Positions 30,711 to 39,547 of a stretch of DNA of 64,000 nucleotides are shown piece after piece; within the stretch, counting starts at the first letter, position 1; each line of letters begins with the position of its first letter. The translations under genes were made by a program, and so were the position numbers. Source of the DNA: Rugamonas brunnea (lineage in GTDB: Bacteria > Pseudomonadota > Gammaproteobacteria > Burkholderiales > Burkholderiaceae_D); the NCBI RefSeq assembly GCF_014042345.1, contig NZ_JACEZT010000010.1:1-64000 (forward strand), in the 5' to 3' direction. The notes under the pieces were generated by a model. The model searched no databases and was not told the origin of the DNA. It saw only the letters and a list, made by a program, of their open reading frames with translations.

Positions 30711-32959
30711 AATTTCGTTTCCCCATCGTCATCATTGACGAGGATTTCCGTTCCGAGAACACGTCCGGCCTGGGCATTCGCGCCCTGGCCGCCGCGATGG
30801 AAAAAGAAGGCATGGAAGTGCTGGGCGTGACCAGCTACGGCGACCTGTCGCAGTTCGCGCAGCAGCAATCGCGCGCCTCGGCCTTCGTGCTGTCGATCGA
30901 CGACGAGGAATTCGGCGGCGGCTCGGTGGAAGAAACCGACCACGCGCTCAAATCGCTGCGCGCCTTCGTCGAGGAAATCCGCTACAAGAACGCCGACATC
31001 CCCATCTACCTGTACGGCGAAACGCGCACCTCGCGCCACATCCCCAACGACATCCTGCGCGAGCTGCACGGCTTCATCCACATGTTCGAGGACACGCCGG
31101 AATTCGTGGCACGCCACATTATCCGCGAAGCCAAGTCCTACCTGGACGGCCTGTCGCCACCGTTCTTCCGCGCCCTGGTGCATTACGCCAACGACGGTTC
31201 CTACTCGTGGCACTGCCCCGGCCACTCGGGCGGCGTGGCGTTCCTGAAGTCGCCGATCGGCCAGATGTTCCACCAGTTCTTCGGCGAGAATATGCTGCGC
31301 GCGGACGTCTGCAACGCCGTGGAGGAACTGGGCCAGCTGCTGGACCACACGGGCCCCGTGGCCGCCTCCGAACGCAACGCGGCGCGCATCTTCAACGCCG
31401 ACCATTGCTACTTCGTCACCAACGGCACCTCGACCTCGAACAAGATGGTGTGGCACTCGACCGTCGCCCCCGGCGACATCGTGGTGGTGGACCGCAACTG
31501 CCACAAGTCCATCCTGCACTCGATCATCATGTGCGGCGCCATTCCCGTGTTCCTGATGCCCACCCGTAACCACCTCGGCATCATCGGTCCCATCCCGCTG
31601 GAAGAATTCACGCCCGAGAGCATCGCCCGCAAGATCGAAGCGAATCCGTTCGCGCGCGAGGCGGCCAACAAGAAGCCGCGCATCCTCACCATCACCCAGT
31701 CCACCTACGACGGCGTGATCTACAACGTGGAAACGCTGCGCGAAATGTTGGACGGTAAGATCGACACGCTGCACTTCGACGAAGCATGGCTGCCGCACGC
31801 CACCTTCCACGACTTCTACAAGAACATGCACGCGATCGGCAAGGACCGCCCGCGCGCCAAGGAGTCGATGATCTTCTCGACCCAGTCCACCCACAAGCTG
31901 CTGGCCGGCCTGTCGCAGGCCTCGCAGGTGCTGGTGCGCGAATCGGAGTCCGTCAAGCTGGACCAGGACGCCTTCAACGAGGCCTACCTGATGCACACCT
32001 CGACCTCGCCGCAGTACTCCATCATCGCCTCGTGCGACGTGGCCGCGGCCATGATGGAAGCGCCGGGCGGCACCGCGCTGGTGGAGGAATCGATCATCGA
32101 GGCGCTGGACTTCCGCCGCGCCATGAAGAAGATCGACGAGGAATGGGGCAAGGACTGGTGGTTCAAGGTCTGGGGCCCCGACCACTTCGCGGAGGACGGC
32201 ATCGGCTCGCGCGACGACTGGATCATCCGCGCCGACGACAACTGGCACGGCTTCGGCAAACTGGCGCCGGGCTTCAACATGCTCGACCCGATCAAGGCCA
32301 CCATCGTCAACCCCGGCCTGGCGCTGGACGGCACGTTCGCCGAGACGGGCATCCCCGCCTCTATCGTCACCAAGTACCTGGCCGAACATGGCGTGATCAT
32401 CGAGAAGTGCGGCCTGTACTCGTTCTTCATCATGTTCACCATCGGCATCACCAAGGGCCGCTGGAACACGCTGCTGACGGCGCTGCAGCAGTTCAAGGAC
32501 GACTACGACAAGAACCAGCCGATGTGGCGCATCCTGCCCGAGTTCGCGGCCGCCAACCCGGTTTACGAGAAGATGGGCCTGCGCGACCTGTGCCAGCAGA
32601 TCCACAACTTCTACAAGGCCTACGACGTGGCGCGCCTGACGACGGAGATGTACTTGTCGGACATGATCCCGGCCATGAAGCCATCGGATGCCTTCGCCAA
32701 GATGGCGCACCGCGAGATCGAGCGCGTGGCGATCGACGAACTGGAAGGCCGCATCACGTCCATCCTGCTGACGCCTTACCCGCCGGGCATCCCGCTGCTG
32801 ATTCCGGGCGAGCGCTTCAACAAGACCATCGTCGACTACCTGCGCTTCGCGCGCGATTTCAACGAGCGCTTCCCCGGCTTCGAGACGGACGTGCACGGCC
32901 TGGTCAAGCGCGAAGTGGACGGCAAACGCGGTTACTTCGTGGACTGCGTCAAGCAATAA
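30707..32959 (+). CDS. Arginine/lysine/ornithine decarboxylase (fold III-type inducible family)
   Basis: A 750-residue PLP enzyme with an N-terminal receiver-like wing domain (about 1-130), the large PLP domain (Schiff-base Lys397 in STHKLLAGLSQAS; HFDEAWLPHA before it) and a C-terminal domain ending FDVDC-like YFVDCVKQ. Length matches AdiA/LdcI/SpeC enzymes (about 710-756). The product is agmatine, cadaverine or putrescine depending on the substrate, which cannot be settled by eye; the wing and overall similarity favour arginine. GGAG lies 5 bases before the ATG. It is preceded by an attenuator-like leader and followed by a strong terminator. Confidence 0.92.
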   Translation: MKFRFPIVIIDEDFRSENTSGLGIRALAAAMEKEGMEVLGVTSYGDLSQFAQQQSRASAFVLSIDDEEFGGGSVEETDHALKSLRAFVEEIRYKNADIPIYLYGETRTSRHIPNDILRELHGFIHMFEDTPEFVARHIIREAKSYLDGLSPPFFRALVHYANDGSYSWHCPGHSGGVAFLKSPIGQMFHQFFGENMLRADVCNAVEELGQLLDHTGPVAASERNAARIFNADHCYFVTNGTSTSNKMVWHSTVAPGDIVVVDRNCHKSILHSIIMCGAIPVFLMPTRNHLGIIGPIPLEEFTPESIARKIEANPFAREAANKKPRILTITQSTYDGVIYNVETLREMLDGKIDTLHFDEAWLPHATFHDFYKNMHAIGKDRPRAKESMIFSTQSTHKLLAGLSQASQVLVRESESVKLDQDAFNEAYLMHTSTSPQYSIIASCDVAAAMMEAPGGTALVEESIIEALDFRRAMKKIDEEWGKDWWFKVWGPDHFAEDGIGSRDDWIIRADDNWHGFGKLAPGFNMLDPIKATIVNPGLALDGTFAETGIPASIVTKYLAEHGVIIEKCGLYSFFIMFTIGITKGRWNTLLTALQQFKDDYDKNQPMWRILPEFAAANPVYEKMGLRDLCQQIHNFYKAYDVARLTTEMYLSDMIPAMKPSDAFAKMAHREIERVAIDELEGRITSILLTPYPPGIPLLIPGERFNKTIVDYLRFARDFNERFPGFETDVHGLVKREVDGKRGYFVDCVKQ

Positions 32960-32975
32960 GCCAAGCACAGCCAAC

Positions 32976-33031
32976 ATCGGGACGGCCCCCAATATTCACT
33001 TTGTGAAGTTGGGCGCCGTCCCGATTTTTTT
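32976..33031 (+). terminator. Intrinsic terminator of the decarboxylase gene
   Basis: A long stem (32976-32992 with 33009-33025, one internal mismatch region) is followed by seven T. It lies 16 bases after the stop codon. Confidence 0.93.
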
Positions 33032-33194
33032 GTGCCCCGGTTTGTTCCTCCAGAGCCGCCGCGCACGATTGGTCCACCTCAAACGTGCGTCCCGGCTGCC
33101 AATCTATAGTGCAGCACGGTCCCGCGCGCCGGTCCATGCAGGACTGGCACGCTGCTGGTCCAATCCCGGCCCACCTTCCGCCTGCGGCATAGAC

Positions 33195-34565
33195 ATGAAT
33201 CCAATACCGCCCGCCATCTGGCTGCATGCCGCCACGCCCGCCCTGTCCGGGCAGGCGGCGCGGCTGGGGCAACGCCTGGCGCGTGCAGGTATCGCCCTAC
33301 GTGAATCCGATAAGGCCGGTCCCGTCTGCCGCATGGTGCTGATGGACGAGGCCAACCCGGCGCAGTTGGCGGCGCTGGCGGCACAGGGCGAGGACGACTG
33401 TGTCTTCGCCCTGCTGTGCTGCGCGAAGGCGCCGTCACCTGCTGCGTCGTGGACGGTGCTGGCCGCCGGCGCAGCCGATGTGTTGTGGTGGCCGGATGCA
33501 GACGCCGATCCGGCGCCCCTGCTGGCCCGCGTGCAACGCAGGCTGGCGGTGGCGCAGCTGGCCGGTTCAGACGCCGTGCGCCAGACGCTGGTGGGCCGCA
33601 GCGCCATCTGGCGCGCCCTGATTGAGGACGTGGTGGAAGTGGCGGCATTCAGCGCATCATCCGTGCTGATCACGGGCGAGACGGGGACCGGCAAGGACCT
33701 GATCGCCCAGGCCATCCACCAGCTCAGCGGCTGCGGCGGCGAACTGACCGTCCTCGATTGCACCACGCTGTCGCCGGAACTGGCCGGCAGCGAATTGTTC
33801 GGCCACGAACGGGGCGCGTACACGGGCGCCGTGGGTGCGCGCGATGGCGCGTTCGCGCAGGCCGACCAGGGCGTCCTGTTCCTGGACGAGATAGGCGAAC
33901 TGCCATTGCCGCTGCAAGCGCAGTTGCTGCGCGTGGTGCAGGAACACAAATACAAACGCGTGGGCGGCAATAGCTGGCAGCCGAGCCGTTTCCGCCTCAT
34001 TTGCGCCACCAACCGCGAACTGGAGACGGAGGTGGCGCAAGGCCGGTTCCGCGCCGACCTGCTGTACCGGATCGCCGGCTGGCGTTGCCGCACGCCGCCC
34101 TTGCGCGAGCGGCGCGACGACATCCTGCCGCTGGCGGCCCATTTCCTGGCCGCGCACGCCGCGCCCCACCCCGGTTGCGAACTCGATCCGGCCGTGCGCG
34201 ATTACCTGCTCACGCGCGACTATCCCGGCAATGTGCGCGAACTGCGCCAGACCGTGGCCAGGCTGTGGCATCGTCATTGCGGTTGCGGTCCCATCACGTT
34301 GGGCGCGGTGCCGCCCGAGGAACGCGCACCGGCCAGCATGGCCGCCCCGTGGCCCGATGCCGCGTTCGCGGGCGCGATCCGCCACGCGCTTGATCAGGGC
34401 ATGAGCCTGGCCCGCATCACCCAGGCCAGCGCCGACACGGCGATCCGCATCGTACTGGAGCAGGAAGGCGGAAGCAACCAGCGCGCGGCCCAGCGGCTGG
34501 GAGTGACGGACCGCGCGCTGCAGATTCGCCGCAAGGCGCGGCCCGCTGATGGACCACCGCTATGA
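33195..34565 (+). CDS. Sigma-54-dependent transcriptional activator
   Basis: A 456-residue enhancer-binding protein. Residues 1-125 look like a receiver-type domain that has lost the phospho-acceptor pattern. The AAA+ domain has Walker A GETGTGKD (161-168), the sigma-54 contact loop GAYTGA (207-212; usually GAFTGA), Walker B GVLFLDE (226-232) and the RFRADLLYRI block. The C-terminus ends in a Fis-type helix-turn-helix (NQRAAQRLGVTDRALQ). The ATG at 33195 gives a sensible N-terminus. The only good sigma-54 promoter I found in the window (42312-42328) drives the convergent cluster beside this gene, so that cluster is its likely target. Confidence 0.9.
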   Translation: MNPIPPAIWLHAATPALSGQAARLGQRLARAGIALRESDKAGPVCRMVLMDEANPAQLAALAAQGEDDCVFALLCCAKAPSPAASWTVLAAGAADVLWWPDADADPAPLLARVQRRLAVAQLAGSDAVRQTLVGRSAIWRALIEDVVEVAAFSASSVLITGETGTGKDLIAQAIHQLSGCGGELTVLDCTTLSPELAGSELFGHERGAYTGAVGARDGAFAQADQGVLFLDEIGELPLPLQAQLLRVVQEHKYKRVGGNSWQPSRFRLICATNRELETEVAQGRFRADLLYRIAGWRCRTPPLRERRDDILPLAAHFLAAHAAPHPGCELDPAVRDYLLTRDYPGNVRELRQTVARLWHRHCGCGPITLGAVPPEERAPASMAAPWPDAAFAGAIRHALDQGMSLARITQASADTAIRIVLEQEGGSNQRAAQRLGVTDRALQIRRKARPADGPPL

Positions 34566-34679
34566 ACCCAAGACAGGCTGGCAATTCGCCACCCAGGTGC
34601 GCACTGGCAAGTGAGGGCACAGGCGCCGCAGCCAGCCTCCCGGGATCGGGCGCTTGTCTAGTGACGTGTCTGCGGGCCG

Positions 34680-35408
34680 TCAAGCGAGCCGGCACAAACG
34701 CCGCAGGTTACCGCCCAGGATCAGGCCTTCCTCCTCCTCGGGCAAACCAAGCAGGCGCACCTTGTGCAGTTCCAGCCCCGGATGCAGCCATGGGCCGTCG
34801 GAGCCGAACAGCACCTTGTGCGCGCCGGCCCGCCGCACGGCTTCCTGCAACAGGTCGAACCTGCGGATACCTGCTGTATCCGTGTAGATGTTGGGATGCC
34901 GGACCAGGTGGTCGATCATCGCCAGTTGCGCGCTCCAGTCGTCGGCGAAGCTGCCCAAGTGCGGCAGGATGAAATCAACGTCCGGGTAATCCTGGGCCAG
35001 CAGTTCGGCGATGGCCACCTCGCCCACTGGGTCATACAGCACCGGCAGGCGGAAGGCGCGGGCCGCGTCGCACACTTCACCATTGATGCGGGCATCGTGG
35101 CGATGCAGCTTGATGCCCACGAAGCCCAACTGTTCCACCGCCTCGCGCAACATGGCGCGGATACGCCCGCGGTCGCGGGTGGCGTGGACGAAGGCGAAGC
35201 CGAGCAGCCGCTGCGGCGCGGCCGCCACGATGCGCGCCACGGCGCGGTTGGCCCGCGCATAATCCGAATGGAACGCCGGGAACAGCACGCTGCGCGCGAT
35301 GCCCGCCCGCGCGGCCCGGCGCAGGTAGCGTTCCAGGCCCGCGTTCGCATCCCAGGGGCCGGTCAAGCCGTCACCGGGGCCGGCGTGGCAATGGCAGTCG
35401 ATGATCAC
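34680..35408 (-). CDS. Amidohydrolase-2 family metal-dependent hydrolase
   Basis: A 242-residue TIM-barrel hydrolase of the ACMSD/amidohydrolase-2 type. Metal ligands are in IIDCHCHAG (the HxH at residues 6-8), a His in GIKLHRHDAR, a His in ILPHLGSFADDW and the late Asp in FGSDGPW. Reaction unknown. It is the last gene of the minus-strand cluster, 30 bases after protein A, and its start is a GTG at 35408. It is convergent with the sigma-54 activator over a 114-base gap in which I see no feature. Confidence 0.85.
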   Translation of the reverse strand: MIIDCHCHAGPGDGLTGPWDANAGLERYLRRAARAGIARSVLFPAFHSDYARANRAVARIVAAAPQRLLGFAFVHATRDRGRIRAMLREAVEQLGFVGIKLHRHDARINGEVCDAARAFRLPVLYDPVGEVAIAELLAQDYPDVDFILPHLGSFADDWSAQLAMIDHLVRHPNIYTDTAGIRRFDLLQEAVRRAGAHKVLFGSDGPWLHPGLELHKVRLLGLPEEEEGLILGGNLRRLCRLA

Positions 35409-35438
35409 AACGAATCCCGCGCGCAGCGATGACGAGCT

Positions 35439-36362
35439 TCAGTAATCGCCGCTCAGCACGATCCGGTTGCCGCGCCGGCGCCAGCGGCCAGTCGCACCGG
35501 ACGGCATCACCGAAGGCCCGCCCGGCCGGACCGCGCTGGCGATGCCGGTGCCGGGTCGGCGCGTCAACGCGGGCACATGGCGGCGGGCGGCCACCAGTAC
35601 GGCGGTGCGCACGGCGGCCGGGCTGCCATCGCCCTGCCCCGCCAATTGCGCCGCCGTGCCGGCCAGCCGCACAAAGCGCCGCGCCGCCTCGAATTCCTGC
35701 TGTTGCTGCGCCAGCCCTGCGTACTCCATTTCCAGCGCCTGGCTGACCACCGTCCCCACCGCCCGACCCAGCGCCGTACCGACGCCCGGGATGGGAATCA
35801 ACGATCCCAACGCGCCGCCGACATAGGGCAAGGCGCGCTTGGCGACGGCCTTGAGCACACCACCCAACGGCGAGGCGACCTTCTTCACGCCATTCCACAC
35901 GCTGCTGAAGACATTGCCCAGGAACTGCTCCATTTCCGCCTCGCTGGACACGGACAGCAGCTCCATCGCCAGCTCCTGCTCCCGGTCCTCGCTGAACGGC
36001 AAACCAGGGCGGCTCGCCGTGGCGCCGAATGGTAGCACGTCGAATGGCGCCCCGTTTCCGCACCGCGAGCAATCGCAATAGGGCGGATGCAGCACCGGCC
36101 CATCGTCATATGGCCACAAGCCGGTGCCGTAATAGACCGGATAGTAAGACCGATGGTGCGGCCACGGATGGCCGCGATGGCCCGGATGGTGCCCGTGCGG
36201 CGGCCGTTGCCGCCATCCGCCCTTGCCACCCGCCCCGCCGGCGCGGAACACGCCCCCCCGATAGCCTCGGCCGCCGCGCTCCTGCTCCAGTTCGAACGTC
36301 CCTTCCCGCTGCGCCGCACCGCCCTGTGCAGGGAACGGCAATGTGTCAAATCTCTGGTTCAT
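35439..36362 (-). CDS. Protein A of a three-member paralogous family, unknown function
   Basis: A 307-residue protein. Residues 1-40 are Gly/Arg-rich; about 50-95 are rich in His, Pro, Tyr and Trp; a PYCDCSRCG cysteine motif is near 97-105. Then comes the shared core: ELLSVSSEAEMEQFLG, a basic stretch ending AKRALPYVGGALG, the Gly-rich IPIPGVGTALGRAVG, FEAARRFVRLA, and the C-terminal GRWRRRGNRIVL tail. Proteins B and C share this core. No family of known function recognised. The ATG at 36362 has GGAG 7 bases upstream; the gene overlaps the upstream PLP enzyme gene by 17 bases. Confidence 0.75.
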   Translation of the reverse strand: MNQRFDTLPFPAQGGAAQREGTFELEQERGGRGYRGGVFRAGGAGGKGGWRQRPPHGHHPGHRGHPWPHHRSYYPVYYGTGLWPYDDGPVLHPPYCDCSRCGNGAPFDVLPFGATASRPGLPFSEDREQELAMELLSVSSEAEMEQFLGNVFSSVWNGVKKVASPLGGVLKAVAKRALPYVGGALGSLIPIPGVGTALGRAVGTVVSQALEMEYAGLAQQQQEFEAARRFVRLAGTAAQLAGQGDGSPAAVRTAVLVAARRHVPALTRRPGTGIASAVRPGGPSVMPSGATGRWRRRGNRIVLSGDY

Positions 36363-37389
36363 ATGCATTCTCCAACAAGGTCACAAGCGCATCCAGCGCC
36401 CGCGCGATTTGCTCCGGCCGGTGGTCGGCGCGCAGCAGGAAAGTGAGCGCGCCGCACCGGCCTGTCCATTGGGCGACCGCATGGACGCCCTGTTCGGCCA
36501 ATGCCGCCTGCATCCGCACGGGCGCGGCCCAAGGCGGCAACGGCAAGGTCTGGACCGGAAATACGCCGCCTTTGCATGCCATGCCGCGCAATGCCGCTCC
36601 CGCCCGAAAGCGCGCCACGTTGCGCCACAGCCGGGCGCGCAGGCGGTCGCCGCAGGTCCGGTTGATGGCCAGCGCCCGCCCCGCCGCCGCGATCACGGCC
36701 ACGGATGGCGGACTGCAATGGCGCCGCACGTCGCTGCGGCTGGCCAGCCAGCCCACCAACGCGGCGCTGCCGGCCAACACCGCCAGCGGTGCGCCAAAAC
36801 CCTTCGCCAGCGACGCCCCCACCAGCACACGCTGTCCGCCCACGCCGGGCTGGCGCAGCGATCCGCCGCCGCTCTTGCCCTTCACACCCAGTACCTGCGT
36901 ATCGTCCAGCACCAGATAGCCATCGCAGTCCGCCGCAATACGCGCATACGCAGCCAGCGGTGGCGCGGTCTCGGCGCCAGGACAATAGCCGTCGGCCAGA
37001 ATCAGCGGGCGCCGTCCCGCCTGCGCGGCCCGCCGCGCAAGCCGGCCTGCCACCTGCACCGCACCACGCGGAAACTCCTGTATCGACGCCCCCTGCAACA
37101 CGGCCCGCTGCGCGCCCCAACGCGCGATCGGATAGGCGCCGCCGTCCACCAGCAACGACAGCGGCTGGTCCGCCAGCGCGCCGAACACGTCCCAGAACAG
37201 GTGCAGCGTGGACGGCAAGAGCAGCGCCGCCTCACTGCCCATCAGGCGCGCCAGCGCCGTCGCCACCTGCCGCGCACCGGGCGCTTCCTCCAACGCCGCC
37301 GGACGTCCCAGCGTCAAGGCTGGCCATCCGCCGAGCGCCGCCGACGGATGGCGCAGGCCCAGATACAAGGCACTGCAAAAGTCAGCCAT
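36346..37389 (-). CDS. PLP-dependent alpha-oxoamine synthase / aminotransferase class I-II-like protein
   Basis: A 347-residue fold-type I PLP protein resembling 8-amino-7-oxononanoate synthase and glycine C-acetyltransferase. GASLAKGFGAPLAVLAG has the Schiff-base Lys; YLVLDDTQVLGVKG corresponds to the LVDDAHGxG block. The cofactor Asp is kept but the usual His of DDAH is Gln here. It is about 40 residues shorter than BioF/Kbl, mainly at the ends. Its place inside an operon of unknown proteins (6 bases after the 716-residue gene) suggests it makes or modifies something for that system, not biotin or threonine metabolism. Confidence 0.75.
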   Translation of the reverse strand: MADFCSALYLGLRHPSAALGGWPALTLGRPAALEEAPGARQVATALARLMGSEAALLLPSTLHLFWDVFGALADQPLSLLVDGGAYPIARWGAQRAVLQGASIQEFPRGAVQVAGRLARRAAQAGRRPLILADGYCPGAETAPPLAAYARIAADCDGYLVLDDTQVLGVKGKSGGGSLRQPGVGGQRVLVGASLAKGFGAPLAVLAGSAALVGWLASRSDVRRHCSPPSVAVIAAAGRALAINRTCGDRLRARLWRNVARFRAGAALRGMACKGGVFPVQTLPLPPWAAPVRMQAALAEQGVHAVAQWTGRCGALTFLLRADHRPEQIARALDALVTLLENAYEPEI

Positions 37390-37395
37390 GCCGCG

Positions 37396-39546
37396 TCAGG
37401 CCGTACCGCGAATTTGCTCGGCCAGCCGCTGGCGCAGCAGCACTGACGGAATGGTCGCCTCGGCCTGCGCGTCCACCTTCTCCACCGACAGGTCCACACC
37501 TGTGGCGGCCCGGTAGGCGTGGATATAACCCTGGACCTGCGGCCGCCAGAAACGGGCCCAGTTGAAGGCTGGTGTCGGCTCGTAGATGTCGGCCCAGGCG
37601 CCGTATCGCACCGACAGCAGCACCTGTTCCCCGAACATGGCCAGGCTGCGGAAGTGCACCACGCTGGTGTCGGTCCAGCCCTGCAGCTTCTTCATCGCAT
37701 CCACCCGGTCCATCCACGGCTCCGGATAGGCCACCATCAGGCGCGTGGGCAGGAATTCGCGGAACTCGGGCCGGGCCAGCAGCCATTGCTGCATCAGCAT
37801 CTCGATGCGCGCCGTGGACGGCAGGTCGCCGAACTGGTTGTGCGCCCCCTGCGACAGGATCAGGTGCACCTCCTTGAGCGCATTCAGCACGGGGAAGGCG
37901 TCGGCTTTGACGGTGGTGTCGTCGTCCTGCTTGTAGAACTGGGTGCACAGGCGCAGCAGGTGGTGGAACGCTTCCAGGAACTTGGAGCGGGTGTCGGCCG
38001 CGCGGATGTGCTGCACGGCCTTGCCGTCCAGCCGCACGCCGTAGTGGTGGTCGTACTCGTAATTACGGCGCACCACCGTCAGCCGGTGCTGTTCGTCCTG
38101 CGTGTAACCCCAGATCAGGTTGTTCAAGGGACGCAGCATGTCGATCTCGGTATTGGCCAAGGGGTCGTTCACACCGGGGCCCCGCACGTTCTGGAAGCGC
38201 TGGGTGATGGCGTTCATGGTTTGCACCAGCATGCCCTCCTCGTGCCAGTAGGACCAGATCAGCTCCAGCAGGCAGGGATTGGCCAGCTTGTCCTGCAGGA
38301 TGCCGAAGCACAGGTCGGCGTCGTGCTCACGCCCTTGGGCCAGCTGGATCGGAATGTCGGGCAGCTTGCGGCGGATGATGGCCAGGTAGGGCAAGGTCGC
38401 CGTGCCGTCCACCTTCTCCAGGTAGTCGTTCAGCAGCACCGTCTCCAGGTCCTTGCCAGGCGGGATATCGCGCCGGTCCAGGTAAGCGTTGTCCTCGTCG
38501 GGATTGAAGGCCAGCGGCTTGCTCAGCACCCCGCAATTGACCATCACGAACGCTTCCGTGGCCGCCTTCAGCACGCGGTACGACTCCGCGTCCGTGAACG
38601 GCAGCGCGCGCCGGTGGCGCAAATGGTGGAAGCGGTCGGCCTTCTTCAAGAAGCGCTCGCCCTCGAAACCGGCCGGGCCGAAGGCGTTGCTGTTCGATGG
38701 TTCGGCGCAGAACAGGCTGTCGATGAAATGCAGGTAATTGGTGAAGCTCATGGCTTCGGTGCTGTTGCGGATCAGGGTCCACAGCGGCAGGTCCTCGGTC
38801 GGCTCGGTCTCCGTGCGCGACAGCGACACGCCCACATTGCCGGCGATGAGCTGCGGCGTGCGCTCCTCGGCTTCAAATTCTGTGGTCAGCGCGATCATCG
38901 CCGGCGGGCCACCCGCGCCCGACGCGCCCGGCCCGGCCACGCCGGCCAGCATGGCCGTGGCGCGCCGGCCCAACAGCATCTGGGCCTCGAAGCGCTGCAC
39001 GCCGGGCCTGCGCACGGTACAGGTGAACTGGTAGTCCTCGCCGCGAACACGGGTCCACGGCGCGACCGGCACCACGTCGATATGGGAGCGCACATCGCCG
39101 CTGGCGTCGCCAAAGAAGCTTACCTGCGCCGTGACGCGGTCGCTCACGCGCGCAATGTGGCAATCGCTGGGCTGGCAATCGGGCGTCTCGAAGCTTAAGG
39201 TCACCTCAGGATCAACTTCCAGGTCGAAACACAGCAAGGCAGCGCAGCCCGCATGCACCTGCGCGCATTGGGGCGCCATGACGGGGAAATGGTCGTACAC
39301 GGCGACGTAGGCCGCCGGCGGCAGGTCGGAAAAGGTGGCGTAGCCGCGCGCATCGGTGATGCGCACTTCGAGCGGCGGTTCCAGGCCGCCGTCCCAGTTG
39401 TCGGGCTCGAACCTGGCGCAGTCGCCAGTGCCGCGGTACAGGGCGATGGCGGCGTTGACGACGACCGCGCCGGTCGCCTTGTCATGCACGCTGACCTGGA
39501 CCGCGCCGGGCCGGGTATCGGTGGCCGCCGGGTGCTTGGTTGTCAT
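37396..39546 (-). CDS. 716-residue protein of unknown function with N-terminal beta-sandwich-like domain
   Basis: I do not recognise a named family for the full protein. Residues about 12-115 (VQVSVHDKATGAVVVNAAIALYRG, ITDARGYATFSDLPPAAYVAVYD) resemble a prealbumin/carboxypeptidase regulatory-like beta-sandwich. It is followed by a Cys-rich stretch (CQPSDCHIA) and then a long mostly helical region (about 260-716) rich in aromatic and charged residues, with no signal peptide or membrane helix. It starts one base after the stop of the zincin-like gene, so translation is tightly linked. It is probably cytoplasmic or exported without a classical signal. Confidence 0.7.
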   Translation of the reverse strand: MTTKHPAATDTRPGAVQVSVHDKATGAVVVNAAIALYRGTGDCARFEPDNWDGGLEPPLEVRITDARGYATFSDLPPAAYVAVYDHFPVMAPQCAQVHAGCAALLCFDLEVDPEVTLSFETPDCQPSDCHIARVSDRVTAQVSFFGDASGDVRSHIDVVPVAPWTRVRGEDYQFTCTVRRPGVQRFEAQMLLGRRATAMLAGVAGPGASGAGGPPAMIALTTEFEAEERTPQLIAGNVGVSLSRTETEPTEDLPLWTLIRNSTEAMSFTNYLHFIDSLFCAEPSNSNAFGPAGFEGERFLKKADRFHHLRHRRALPFTDAESYRVLKAATEAFVMVNCGVLSKPLAFNPDEDNAYLDRRDIPPGKDLETVLLNDYLEKVDGTATLPYLAIIRRKLPDIPIQLAQGREHDADLCFGILQDKLANPCLLELIWSYWHEEGMLVQTMNAITQRFQNVRGPGVNDPLANTEIDMLRPLNNLIWGYTQDEQHRLTVVRRNYEYDHHYGVRLDGKAVQHIRAADTRSKFLEAFHHLLRLCTQFYKQDDDTTVKADAFPVLNALKEVHLILSQGAHNQFGDLPSTARIEMLMQQWLLARPEFREFLPTRLMVAYPEPWMDRVDAMKKLQGWTDTSVVHFRSLAMFGEQVLLSVRYGAWADIYEPTPAFNWARFWRPQVQGYIHAYRAATGVDLSVEKVDAQAEATIPSVLLRQRLAEQIRGTA

Positions 39547-39547
39547 A

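Noticed and set aside
30677..32992. A 771-codon open frame on the minus strand
   Set aside because: Shadow of the decarboxylase gene; composition is dominated by His, Val, Arg and Gln, and no domain is recognisable.
33144..33160. A sigma-54-like sequence before the activator gene (CTGGCACG followed by GCTGGT)
   Set aside because: The -24 half is perfect but the -12 half lacks the essential GC, so it should not bind RpoN well. It cannot be excluded as a decayed site.
34566..34679. Possible small gene between the sigma-54 activator and the amidohydrolase
   Set aside because: The open frames here are extensions or shadows of the neighbours and lack a start with a ribosome binding site.
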